From positions 2,300,894 through 2,364,893 of the forward strand of contig NZ_JAHCAS010000001.1 of the NCBI RefSeq assembly GCF_019634775.1: 64,000 nt of DNA, given 5' to 3'. A program made the translations under genes and the position numbers. Origin of the DNA: Dokdonella sp. Lineage in GTDB: Bacteria > Pseudomonadota > Gammaproteobacteria > Xanthomonadales > Rhodanobacteraceae. Of this stretch, positions 42,776 through 52,411 are shown piece by piece. Position 1 is the first letter of the stretch. Each line of letters opens with the position of its first letter. The notes under the pieces were generated by a model. It searched no databases. It was not told the origin of the DNA and was given only the letters and a program-made list of their open reading frames with translations.

Positions 42776-45700
42776 ATGATGCTGCGAACCTTCCTGATCC
42801 TGCTGCTTGCGAGCCTTGCCGCGCCGCTGGCGGCGCAGATCTGCCCAGCGGGCAACCCGCGCGTGGCACCGGACAGCCGCTATGTGGTCAGCACGCCGGA
42901 TCTATCAGGCCGCCCGAATGAGCGCGTGGTGCGCGACCTGCGCACCGGGCTGGAATGGAAGCAGTGCAGCGAAGGCCAGACCGGCACGTCTTGCACCGGC
43001 CCGGTCAGCTACATGAACTGGAGCGCGGCGCTCGGCGCCGCGCAGACCGCCACCTGGGCCGGCCACACGGACTGGCGCCTGCCCAACATCAACGAGCTGC
43101 GCAGCCTCGTCGAAACCGGCTGCCACAGCCCGAGCATCAACACCACGATGTTTCCGGGGACGCCGAACGGTTTTTACTGGTCGTCCACCACCTATGTGCC
43201 CTATGCGTCCGTCGCTTGGTACGTCGACTTCAGCAACGGCTACCTCAGCGCCAACAACAAGGGCAGCGGCCAACAAGTCCGGTTGGTGCGAGGCGGACAG
43301 TGGCTTGACCCTTTGCATACTCTGCACTACAGCGCAGGCGCCAACGGCAGCCTCACCGGCGACACCAGCCAGACGGTTGTGCATGGTTCTGATGGCACCG
43401 AAGTAACCGCAGTGCCCAACACGGGCTACCACTTCGTCAACTGGAGCGATGGCGTCACCGCCAACCCGCGCACCGATACCAATGTGCAGGCGGATATCAA
43501 CGTCACCGCGAACTTCGCCGCCGATCCGGTGATCGGCTCCATCACCTGGGTCGCCAACTCCGCCACCAGCATCGTCTATGACGGCAACGCGCAGAGCGCC
43601 AGCGCCAGCGTGGACAGCGGCTACAGCCTGAGCTTCAGCTACAACGGCAGCCCGACCGCGCCCAGCGACGCGGGCAGCTACACCGTGGTGGCGAGCGTGA
43701 ACGAACTGCCGGGCATCACCCGCAGCGAAACCCTCACCATCACCAAGGTCGCCGGCACGGTGACGTGGGGCACGCTGAACTTCGATTACAGCAACACCAC
43801 GCACACGGTTTCCGCCACGCATGGCGGCACCAGCGGCCCCTGCACGGTGACCCCCGCCAGCATCGGCCCGGCGGTGGGCAGCTATGCGCTGAGCGCCAAC
43901 TGCGCGGGCGATGCCAACCACGAGGACGCCAGCGGCATCGCGACCGCCACCATCGGCGGCAGCAAGGCCGTGCACCGCGTGCGCGATCACGCCTACTTCG
44001 CCAGCGTGGCCGACGCGCTGGCCGATGCGGGCACGCAGGATGGCGACACGCTGGAACTGGCACCGGGCATCTACAGCGGCGGCATCGAGCTGACCAAGGG
44101 CGTGCACCTGGTCGGCAGCACCGGCTTCACCCCGCTGGCCGGCCCCACCGCGCCGCCTTCGGTGGTGATCGACGGCGGCAACATGGTGCAGGACGGCATC
44201 ACCATTGCGGCAAACGTGACCGGCGCGAGCGTGAGCGGGCTGGAAATCCGCAACTTCACGCGCTACTGCGTGCATGGCGTCAGCGGCAACGACAACCTGA
44301 CCATCACCGAAAGCGTGCTGCACCACTGCGCCGACAGCGGCGTGTGGATCAATGGCGATGTGGACGATGTCACCATCGACCACAACGAGGTGTACGACTT
44401 CGGATTCGGGCCGGGCGCTTTCGGGCGCGGCATCGTGATCTGGAACGGCGTCAAGCGCGATATCACCATCAGCAACAACTGGGTGCACGATGGCGCGGGC
44501 TGCTGCGGCATCGAGCTGCAGGACGGCACCGCCACGGGCGCCTGGATCACCGACAACGTGGTCGAGAACGTGGGTGATTCGGGCATGGGCTTCGTGCAGC
44601 TCACCTCCGGCTCGCCGACGCCGCGCGCCAACATCATCTCCGGCAACCAGATCACGAACACCGGCCGCTTCGGCATCGAGCTGAAGATCCCCAACGGCAC
44701 CGGTGCCGCCAGCGGCGATGGCGCGATCATCGTCGAGAACAACACCGTCAATGGCGCTGGCCTGAAGAGCCTGCGTGACCGCGCCGGCATCGCGGTGTTC
44801 CGCCGCGCCTTCGCCAGCCTGCCGGGCCAGGTCGATGTGACCCAGGGCGTGGTGGTGCAGGACAACAGCGTCAGCGGCTTCCGCACCAGCCTCACCGGCT
44901 ACGAGGGCTACGGCATCGTGGTGGAGGGTGCAGGTTCGGTGATCGAAGGCAATGCGCTGGACGACAACGACTTCGGCCTGCAGATCCAGCAGGGCAACCC
45001 GGATGGCCTGCCACCCGGCGACGCCAATCAGAACGCGAACAACGACTGGTTCGGCCGCGGCAACGCGCTATCCACCTGCGTGGGTGTGGGCACCAATACC
45101 TTCGGTGCCGGTGTTCCCAATGGCACGGACACGCGCTCGATGCCGGTCAGCGCCAATCTCGTCGGCGGCGTCTACAACGAGAACAGTGGCGTCTGGCACT
45201 GCAGCATCAGCGCCGCGGTGGCCGCGGCCACCGCAGGCGACACCCTGCGCGTTTCCGCCGGCACCTATGTCGAGAACGTCAACGTCAACAAGGCGCTGAC
45301 CATCAACGGCCCGTTCGCCGGCGTGGAGGGCAACGATGGCTCTCGCGGCACGGGCGAGGCGGTGCTCAAGCAGACCGTCGCCGGGTCGCCGGGAATCGGC
45401 TGCGATGCAACCGCGCCGCTGACCATTAACTCGGCAGATGTGGTTGTCGATGGCATCGAACTGAACGACAACACCGGCGGCTGCGTGGTGCGCTTCAATG
45501 CCGGTCCGGCCAGCGGCATCCGTTTCGTCAACAACCGCGTGATCGATTTCACTTCGACATCGGGTTCCGGCGGTGGTTTGTACGTCAGCAGTACCGATGG
45601 CGTGGAGATTGCCGGCAACTTGCTGCGCGATTTTGTCAGCAATACGGGCAGCGGTTATTGGGCCATGGGCATCAAGCTCATGAACAGCACCAATGCGCAG

Positions 45701-46312
45701 GTGCACGACAACGTGTTCCGCGACGTGAGCAGCGTCAATATCCAGTTGTCCTCGACGACGAACGCCTCGGTGCATCACAACGATATCGATGCCGCGGCGC
45801 GCGCTGGTATCGGCAACGCCGGCGTCCAGTTGGCGGCCACCAGCAACTCGCTGGTGCGCGACAACACCATCTCGACCATGGATACCGGCATCCTGTGGAC
45901 GCCGGGCAATGACACCAGCTCGGCGAGCGTGTGCAACACGATCAGCGACAGCACGCGCGGCATCTTCGCGATGGGGCCGCCCTGGCCGGGAACGCGCACC
46001 CATGGACCGATCCTGCACAACGCGCTGAGCGCGAACTACAGGGATATCCGCAGCACCTGGAATCTGGATGAACTGGTCATCGGTTCCAACTGGTACGGCG
46101 GAGCATCGGCCACGGTGGACGGCCCGGCGCTGGTCGCCGACGCGCTGCCGGCCAGCCCGATCGGCAGCCCCTGTGCGGCAACAATGCTGCGCATGAAATC
46201 GTGGCCTATGCCGGCAGCGGCGCGCAGTCCACGCCGGTGGATACCGCGTTCAGCCCGCTGCGCGCCCGCGTGCAGGATCAGCTGGGTGGCGCGGTGGCCG
46301 GGCAAACGGTGA
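42776..46312 (+). CDS. Giant surface protein, N-terminal part (DUF1566, InlB-like, YDG/MBG, beta-helix); frameshifted
   Basis: Reads 1178 residues. Signal peptide MMLRTFLILLLASLAAPLAA; DUF1566 domain about 30-178 (DWRLPNINELRSLVETG, VRLVRGGQ) with candidate variable region 140-180; an InlB-like repeat (YSAGANGSLTGDTSQTVVHG, about 183-245); two YDG/MBG-type modules (to about 400); two right-handed beta-helix segments (about 400-760 and 800-1110) rich in NNxV and GI turns. At 46168-46171 a run of four C would need five to continue into the frame of 46201-52302, which carries on the same domain series; the last 47 residues here are therefore out of frame. Intact, the product would have 3,175 residues. 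GAGGTGATGTC precedes ATG 42776. Confidence 0.8.
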   Translation: MMLRTFLILLLASLAAPLAAQICPAGNPRVAPDSRYVVSTPDLSGRPNERVVRDLRTGLEWKQCSEGQTGTSCTGPVSYMNWSAALGAAQTATWAGHTDWRLPNINELRSLVETGCHSPSINTTMFPGTPNGFYWSSTTYVPYASVAWYVDFSNGYLSANNKGSGQQVRLVRGGQWLDPLHTLHYSAGANGSLTGDTSQTVVHGSDGTEVTAVPNTGYHFVNWSDGVTANPRTDTNVQADINVTANFAADPVIGSITWVANSATSIVYDGNAQSASASVDSGYSLSFSYNGSPTAPSDAGSYTVVASVNELPGITRSETLTITKVAGTVTWGTLNFDYSNTTHTVSATHGGTSGPCTVTPASIGPAVGSYALSANCAGDANHEDASGIATATIGGSKAVHRVRDHAYFASVADALADAGTQDGDTLELAPGIYSGGIELTKGVHLVGSTGFTPLAGPTAPPSVVIDGGNMVQDGITIAANVTGASVSGLEIRNFTRYCVHGVSGNDNLTITESVLHHCADSGVWINGDVDDVTIDHNEVYDFGFGPGAFGRGIVIWNGVKRDITISNNWVHDGAGCCGIELQDGTATGAWITDNVVENVGDSGMGFVQLTSGSPTPRANIISGNQITNTGRFGIELKIPNGTGAASGDGAIIVENNTVNGAGLKSLRDRAGIAVFRRAFASLPGQVDVTQGVVVQDNSVSGFRTSLTGYEGYGIVVEGAGSVIEGNALDDNDFGLQIQQGNPDGLPPGDANQNANNDWFGRGNALSTCVGVGTNTFGAGVPNGTDTRSMPVSANLVGGVYNENSGVWHCSISAAVAAATAGDTLRVSAGTYVENVNVNKALTINGPFAGVEGNDGSRGTGEAVLKQTVAGSPGIGCDATAPLTINSADVVVDGIELNDNTGGCVVRFNAGPASGIRFVNNRVIDFTSTSGSGGGLYVSSTDGVEIAGNLLRDFVSNTGSGYWAMGIKLMNSTNAQVHDNVFRDVSSVNIQLSSTTNASVHHNDIDAAARAGIGNAGVQLAATSNSLVRDNTISTMDTGILWTPGNDTSSASVCNTISDSTRGIFAMGPPWPGTRTHGPILHNALSANYRDIRSTWNLDELVIGSNWYGGASATVDGPALVADALPASPIGSPCAATMLRMKSWPMPAAARSPRRWIPRSARCAPACRISWVARWPGKR
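43193..43314 (+). other. Candidate DGR variable region 2
   Basis: Counterpart of 42452-42573, inside codons 140-180 of the giant protein. Relative to region 1 there are 20 substitutions between the TAT codon and the shared GTCCGG, 19 of them at codon positions 1 or 2. Here the codon after CAG is TGG, so translation continues, while region 1 has TGA. Confidence 0.6.
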
Positions 46313-49300
46313 ACTACACCGTGCCAGGTAGCGGTGCCTCGGCGGTGCTTGGCACCGCGAGCGGCACCACCAACTACAACGGCGAGCTGATCAGCACCGC
46401 CACGGCCAACAGCATCGCCGGCAGCTATGCCGTGACCGCGAGCAGCGGCAGCCTGACGCCCGATGCCAGCTTCGCGCTGGAGAACACCCAGGGCACGGCC
46501 ACGATCACACTCATCGACCCGGCGCCGACCTACGACGGGAACCCGCACGCGGTCGCCGTGACGACCACGCCCTCCGGTCTGGAAGGCGATGTGCAGATCG
46601 TCTACACCCAGGGCATGACCACGGTGGCGACCTGCGCCGCGACCAATCCCGCCTGCGGCCCGGTCAACGCCGGCGTTTACACCGCCACCGCCACCATCGT
46701 CGGCAATCCGAACTACACCGGTTCCGGCACGGGCACGCTGACCATCCAGCGTGCGGCCACCACGATCGAGTTCCTGCCCAACGCGCCGAGCTTTGTCTAT
46801 GACGGCAACGCGCACGATGGCGATGTGAGCGCGCGCCTCGCGGCCGAGCCGGGCACGAGCTGCCCGGTCACCGGTGCGATCGGACCGAACGTCGGTTCGT
46901 ATCCCGTCAACGCGGCCGCCTGCACCGGCACCAACTACGAGGCGCCGGCCGCGGGCACCACCGCCACGGTCACGCCGCAGCCGACCACGATCAGCTTCTC
47001 GTATCTGACCCAGGCCTACGACGGTTCGCCCAAGTCGGTGGTGGCAACCACCGCGCCGAGTGCAGGCGTGCCGCTGGCGATCACCTACAACGGCAGCCCC
47101 ACGCCACCGACTGCGGTGGGCAGCTACAGCGTCGTGGCGACGGTCACCGACCCGAACTACAGCGGCAGCAACAGCGCGACCCTGCAGATCGTCAACGGCC
47201 TGGGCGACATCGCGCTGGTGCTCAACGGGCCGGTGGATCCGATCCACGTCGGCGACACCGCGCAGTACGCGGCCACGATGCTGGCCAACCCGGCGCTGCA
47301 CACGGGCGAGCTGTACGGCTACCACGTGGTGCTGTCCAAGTCCGGCGGAGACCCGCTGGCGCTGAGCGATATCGCCACCATGGAGGTGTACTACGGCGGA
47401 GCGTGGGTCGACGCGACCAGCCTGTTCGGCTCGATCCCGTTCACCATCGACGGTGGCGGCAACCTCGTGTACGACTTCCCCGACGGCATCCCGGGCTACC
47501 CGGGCGGCTTCCCGATCCTCGATGCAAGCTGGACCTGGAACGTGCGCCTGAGCTTTGCCACGCCGGGTACCTACACGCTTTCGACCACGCTGACCGACGG
47601 CATCGGCGGTCCGGCCATCGTGCCGACGGTGGCCGCTTCGATCGCCACGGTGGTGCTCGATGCGCTGCCGGCGACCGACATCCACCTCGCGCTGGGCGGC
47701 CCGGCCGAGTCGATCGAGGTGGCGCAGGTGGCCGAGTACACCGGCACCCTGATCGCGGACCCGAGCCTGCACGTGGGCGAGGACTTCTTCGTCAAGGTGT
47801 CGATCAGCAAGAGCGGCGGCCACCCGCTGGTGCCGGCCGATCTGGCGACCATGGAGATGTACTACGGCGGCGTCTGGACCGCGCTGCCGCCGGGCGAGAT
47901 CACCCAGCCGGGTGGGCCGGGCACGGAGCTGCTGTACCACTTCCCGAAACCGGCGATGCCGGGCGGCTTCGAGATCACCAGCCCGACCTGGACCTGGAAC
48001 TTCCGCTTCGGCTATGCCGACGTGGGCGTGTACACCGCGGTGGCCGAAGTGATCCACGCGGCCGACGAGGGCAATCCGCTTGCCCATGTGTTCGCGACCG
48101 CGGCGGTGGCGACGACCGTGGTGGATGCGACGCCGCACCTGCCCGATGTCGGCCTGCTGCTGACCGGCCCGCTCGATGACATCGAACTGGGCGATGCAGC
48201 GCAGTACACCGGCACGCTGCTGGCCGAGCCGGCGCTGTACACCGGGCAGAACTTCTGGGTGCGCATCCGCATCAGCAAGTCCGGCGGCAGCCATGCGCTG
48301 GTTCCCACTGACCTGGCGATGATGGAGCTGTACCAGGGCGGCTGGCAGGATCACACCGCCACGCTGCAACCGCTGCTCGTGGCCGATGGCGCGGACCTGG
48401 TGTACTACTTCCCGCAGCCGTTCGGTGCGTTCACGATCGACAACGCGATCTTCAGTTGGAACTTCCGCTTCACCTACGGTGACACCGGCGTGTACACCGC
48501 CACCGCCGACCTGATCGACGCCGCCGACCCGGTGCCGCTCACGGCGCCGGCGCTGGCCAGCGCGAGCGTGGAGACGACGGTGATCGACACGCCCGACATC
48601 CACCTGGATGTGCAGGGCGCGGTGACGGGCATGGTGGGCACGCCGGTGCAGTACGTGGGCACGCTCACGGCTGATCCGCTGCCCGATCCCGCCAACCGCT
48701 ACTTCGTCGAGGTGCGCATCCAGCGCGATGGCGGTCTGGCCGATCCAAGCGACATTTCCAAGGCGGAGATCTTCTGGGGCGGCATGTGGGTCGATCCGGT
48801 GGCCGACCTCGGCCTGACGATCCCGTGGACAGTCGATGGCAACGAGCTGGTCTACCTGTTCCCGCAACCGGTGATGCCGACCGGCTTCCCGATCGATGAG
48901 CCGACCTGGACCTGGCAGTTCCGCTTCACCTACGCCAACGCCGGCCTCTACACGGCGACCGCGACGGTGGTGACCGCGGACGGCAGCGCCACGCCGGTTT
49001 CCAATACCGAGTCGATCCAGACCGCCGTCAGCGTGCTGGCAGAGGACATCCATTTGACGCTGAATGGCCCGGTGGCCGGCGTGGAAGTGGAGTCGCCCAC
49101 GGCCTACATCGGCCGGCTGCAGAACCTCGGCGGTGACCTGGCCGAGAACGGCTACGTCCACGTGCGCATCGAAATGGCCAGCCAGACGCTGGTGACGGCC
49201 GATGTGACGCTGGAGGTGTGGGATGGCAGCGCGTGGGTCACCGGCCCGGTGAGCGAAGTGGCTGGCGGCCTGGAAGTGGCGTTCCCGGATGCCTTGGGCT

Positions 49301-52300
49301 TCGCCATCCCGGCCGGCTTCGACTTCACCCACCAGTTCCGCATCACCTACCACCGTACCGGCGTGTTCCACGCCACGGCCACGGTGGTTGGCGCGACCAG
49401 CGGCGACAGCTACGCCTCGGCGGAGATGTTCACCGAAGTGGTGCCGCAGGCGATCGTGACCGCGAGTGTGCTGTTTGATCCGGCCTCGCTGCTCGCGACG
49501 TACAATGGCAGCCCGCACGCGGCCAGCGCGACCACGGTGCCGGCGGGACTCACGCTTGCCTACACCTACAACGGCAGCAGCACGCCGCCGACGGCAGCGG
49601 GCAGCTACGTGGTGCAGGCGACGGTCGATGATCCGCTGTTCCAGGGTTCGGCCACCGCGGTGCTGGTGATCGACAAGGCCAACGGCAGCGTGAGCCTCGC
49701 GCCGCTCAGCGGTGTGTACGGCAGCGCGCACGCGGTCACCGCGATGCTGGTGGAAACCGACACCAACGTGAGTTGCTCGGTGGCGGGCGTGCCGGCGGCG
49801 AATGCGCCGGTCGGCAACTACCCGCTCGTGGCCGAATGCGCGAGCGACAACTACACCGCGACAGCGAGTGCGACCTACGTGGTGACGCCGGTTGCGGCGG
49901 GCAACACCGGCATCCTGCTGACAGGCGGCACGTACACCTACGACGGTGCCGCGCATGCCGCCGGCGTGAGCAATCCCAATGGCGTGGCCTATGTCCTGGC
50001 CTATGCGCCGGGCGGCGCCGTGGTGCCGGTTGATGCCGGCACCTACGATGTGACGTTGACCATCACCGATGCGAACTACGCGCCCGAAACGCTGACCGCG
50101 CAGGTGGTGATCGCGCCGGCCAGCGTGACGCTCGCGTTCGGCAACCTCGCCCAGGTCTACGACGGTGCGCCCAAGGCGGCGAGCGTGACGGCCACACCCG
50201 ACGTGGGTGGCATCAGCCTGGCCTACAGCCAGGGTGGCGGCGCGGTCACGCCGATCGATGCCGGCAGCTATGACGTGGAGGCCAGCCTGGCCAACCCGAA
50301 CTACGTGCTCAGCGGTGCCACCACGGCCACGCTGGTGATCGCCAAGGCCACCGGCACGGTCACGTTCGGGCCGACCAGCTACACCTTCGACGGCAGCGGC
50401 CACACGATGACGGCGGTGATTACCCAGGAGTCGGGCAACCTCGCCGCATGCGTGTTGACGCCGGTCGGTGATGATCCGCGCGTGCACGCCGGCAGCACCA
50501 CCTACAGTGCGGCATGCACGGGCGACAACCACGTCGCCAGCGGCAGCACCACGCTCACTGTCGCGCCCAAGCCGGTGACGATCGCGCTGTCCGATCTCGG
50601 GCCGTACGTCTACGACGGTGCCGTGCATGCGGCCAGCGCCAGCGTCAGCGGTGAGGTGGCCGGTTTCCCGGCTGCGCTCAGCCTCAGCTACAACGGCAGC
50701 CCCGGCGCGCCATCGGCCGTTGGCAGCTACAACGTGGTGGCGGCACTGGATGCGATGGTCACCGACTACGTGGCCACGCCAGCCAGCGGCGTGCTGGTGA
50801 TCGGCGAGCAGAATGCGAGCGTCACGCTCGGCGACCTCGCGGTGGTGTACGACGGCAACCCGCATGCGGCCAGCGTCGTCACGACCCCGGCCGGGCTCGC
50901 GGTTGACGTGACCTACGACGGCGACCCGACCGCACCCACCGACGCGGGCAGCTACAGCGTGGTGGCCACCATCACCGAGGCCGGCTACAGCGGCAGCGCC
51001 AGCGGCACGCTGACGATTGCCAGGGCGCCGGCGACGCTGACCATCAGCGACACCACGCAGCCTTGGGATGGCACACCGCGTGCGGTGACGGTGGTGACCA
51101 ACCCTGCCAGCCTCACGGTGGACGTGACCTACGACGGCAGCGCGACGCCGCCGACGGCGGTCGGCAGCTATGCGGTGTTCGCCACGATCACCGACCCCAA
51201 CTACGAAGGCAGCGCCACCGCGACCCTGCACATCACCAACGGCGCCGCGGGTCTGATCCAGGCGAACGGCACGACGGTGTTCAGCGGCACTGCCGGTGCA
51301 CCCTTGACCGGCGCCATGCCCTCGGTGCTCGTGACCGATGCCGGCGGCAATCCGGTGGCCGGTGTCGAAGTGAGCTTCGCGCCCGGTGTCGCCAGCGGCG
51401 TGTTGAGCGGTGCCGTGCAGACCACCAACCAGAACGGCATCGCCACCCTGGGCGGCTGGACGCTCGACCCGGTGGCTGGCGCCAACACGGTGACCGCGAC
51501 TGCGGCCGGTGTCACCGGCGAGGTGGTGTTCACCGCGACCGGCACGACCTCGACAACCGGGCTCAGCGTGACCATCAGCGATGGTCGCACCTACGCCCAG
51601 TTCGATCGGTTGCTGACCTGGGCGATCACGGTCGGCAACGCCGGTCCGTCGAGCCTGCAGGACGTCGAGGTCGAAGCGATCCTGCCGGCCGAGTTGTCGG
51701 TGCCCGGCGCAAGCTGGCAGTGCATCGCTCTGGCCGGCGCGAGTTGCACGGCAACGGGCACGGGTGACCTGGTCGACAGCGTGGACCTGCCGGCGGGCAG
51801 CAGCGTGGTCTACCTGCTGAATGCGATGACCACGCGTGACGGCAGCGACCGCATCGAGCTGACGGTCGAGGCGACCGGTCCGGCCGGCGTGGTCAGCGCG
51901 ACCGACACGACGGACCTGCTGTTCTTCCGTGACGGGTTCGAGGTTGGCGGCGACGGTATCAGCTGGATCGGCCAGGTCGAGCCGCTCGGCGCGGCTTCGT
52001 TCAGCGAAGAGGTCGTGCTCATGCTGGATGTGGCACCGGCTGCATTGAGCCAACTCCAGCGCGTGGTTCTGGCACAGGCCGTCGACCGCTCGTTCCAGGT
52101 CGAGGCCATGGCAATCGGCAACGTGGTGCTGGTGCGGCTGCTCGCCGACGACACGGTCAGCGCATGGACCGTGCTCGACAGTGAGCGCGTGGCGCTGGTG
52201 CTGGTGGATACGCAACTGGCACTGGTCGGTGCGCGCGACGACGTGGCGGTGGACGTGCGTCGGGGTGGCTCGTTCACCGTCGAGCTGTTCACGCGGCACT

Positions 52301-52302
52301 GA
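46201..52302 (+). CDS. Giant surface protein, C-terminal part (YDG/MBG modules, five 150-residue modules, Big1-like, DUF11, DGFE)
   Basis: Continuation of the 42776 frame after the C-run frameshift; the frame is already open from about 46174 (CGNNAAHEIVAYAGSG). 2033 residues from 46201. Order: Big1-like (STPVDTAFSPLRARVQDQLG), three YDG/MBG modules, five copies of an unnamed module starting at 47206, 47677, 48145, 48595 and 49045 (DIHLALGGPAESIEV type), eight further YDG/MBG modules (VTLAFGNLAQVYDG type), another Big1-like domain (VLVTDAGGNPVAGVEVSF), DUF11 (YAQFDRLLTWAITVGNAGPS), motif LFFRDGFEVGGDG, and a final 110-residue domain shared with the next gene. No independent signal peptide or ribosome-binding site marks 46201, so it is unlikely to be a separate gene. 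Confidence 0.8.
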   Translation: MAYAGSGAQSTPVDTAFSPLRARVQDQLGGAVAGQTVNYTVPGSGASAVLGTASGTTNYNGELISTATANSIAGSYAVTASSGSLTPDASFALENTQGTATITLIDPAPTYDGNPHAVAVTTTPSGLEGDVQIVYTQGMTTVATCAATNPACGPVNAGVYTATATIVGNPNYTGSGTGTLTIQRAATTIEFLPNAPSFVYDGNAHDGDVSARLAAEPGTSCPVTGAIGPNVGSYPVNAAACTGTNYEAPAAGTTATVTPQPTTISFSYLTQAYDGSPKSVVATTAPSAGVPLAITYNGSPTPPTAVGSYSVVATVTDPNYSGSNSATLQIVNGLGDIALVLNGPVDPIHVGDTAQYAATMLANPALHTGELYGYHVVLSKSGGDPLALSDIATMEVYYGGAWVDATSLFGSIPFTIDGGGNLVYDFPDGIPGYPGGFPILDASWTWNVRLSFATPGTYTLSTTLTDGIGGPAIVPTVAASIATVVLDALPATDIHLALGGPAESIEVAQVAEYTGTLIADPSLHVGEDFFVKVSISKSGGHPLVPADLATMEMYYGGVWTALPPGEITQPGGPGTELLYHFPKPAMPGGFEITSPTWTWNFRFGYADVGVYTAVAEVIHAADEGNPLAHVFATAAVATTVVDATPHLPDVGLLLTGPLDDIELGDAAQYTGTLLAEPALYTGQNFWVRIRISKSGGSHALVPTDLAMMELYQGGWQDHTATLQPLLVADGADLVYYFPQPFGAFTIDNAIFSWNFRFTYGDTGVYTATADLIDAADPVPLTAPALASASVETTVIDTPDIHLDVQGAVTGMVGTPVQYVGTLTADPLPDPANRYFVEVRIQRDGGLADPSDISKAEIFWGGMWVDPVADLGLTIPWTVDGNELVYLFPQPVMPTGFPIDEPTWTWQFRFTYANAGLYTATATVVTADGSATPVSNTESIQTAVSVLAEDIHLTLNGPVAGVEVESPTAYIGRLQNLGGDLAENGYVHVRIEMASQTLVTADVTLEVWDGSAWVTGPVSEVAGGLEVAFPDALGFAIPAGFDFTHQFRITYHRTGVFHATATVVGATSGDSYASAEMFTEVVPQAIVTASVLFDPASLLATYNGSPHAASATTVPAGLTLAYTYNGSSTPPTAAGSYVVQATVDDPLFQGSATAVLVIDKANGSVSLAPLSGVYGSAHAVTAMLVETDTNVSCSVAGVPAANAPVGNYPLVAECASDNYTATASATYVVTPVAAGNTGILLTGGTYTYDGAAHAAGVSNPNGVAYVLAYAPGGAVVPVDAGTYDVTLTITDANYAPETLTAQVVIAPASVTLAFGNLAQVYDGAPKAASVTATPDVGGISLAYSQGGGAVTPIDAGSYDVEASLANPNYVLSGATTATLVIAKATGTVTFGPTSYTFDGSGHTMTAVITQESGNLAACVLTPVGDDPRVHAGSTTYSAACTGDNHVASGSTTLTVAPKPVTIALSDLGPYVYDGAVHAASASVSGEVAGFPAALSLSYNGSPGAPSAVGSYNVVAALDAMVTDYVATPASGVLVIGEQNASVTLGDLAVVYDGNPHAASVVTTPAGLAVDVTYDGDPTAPTDAGSYSVVATITEAGYSGSASGTLTIARAPATLTISDTTQPWDGTPRAVTVVTNPASLTVDVTYDGSATPPTAVGSYAVFATITDPNYEGSATATLHITNGAAGLIQANGTTVFSGTAGAPLTGAMPSVLVTDAGGNPVAGVEVSFAPGVASGVLSGAVQTTNQNGIATLGGWTLDPVAGANTVTATAAGVTGEVVFTATGTTSTTGLSVTISDGRTYAQFDRLLTWAITVGNAGPSSLQDVEVEAILPAELSVPGASWQCIALAGASCTATGTGDLVDSVDLPAGSSVVYLLNAMTTRDGSDRIELTVEATGPAGVVSATDTTDLLFFRDGFEVGGDGISWIGQVEPLGAASFSEEVVLMLDVAPAALSQLQRVVLAQAVDRSFQVEAMAIGNVVLVRLLADDTVSAWTVLDSERVALVLVDTQLALVGARDDVAVDVRRGGSFTVELFTRH
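47206..49449 (+). repeat. Five tandem copies of an unnamed 138-157-residue module
   Basis: Module starts at 47206, 47677, 48145, 48595 and 49045 (spacings 471, 468, 450 and 450 bp). Each opens with D-[IV]-x-L-x-[LV]-x-G-[PA], then a QYxGTL-type strand, a [VI]x[IV]xKSGG or equivalent loop, YYGGxW, a WTWNFRF strand and a VYTAxA end. The copies are diverged, not near-identical. I could not assign a named domain. Confidence 0.75.
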
Positions 52303-52411
52303 AGGAACGCGGCGCGGCGGCAGGGGCCGCCGCGCCGGCTGTTCGCTGGATCAGGTCATGCAATTCGTCATCGGTCGCGCCAACGGACCGGTGCCAACCA
52401 GGGGAAAGGAT

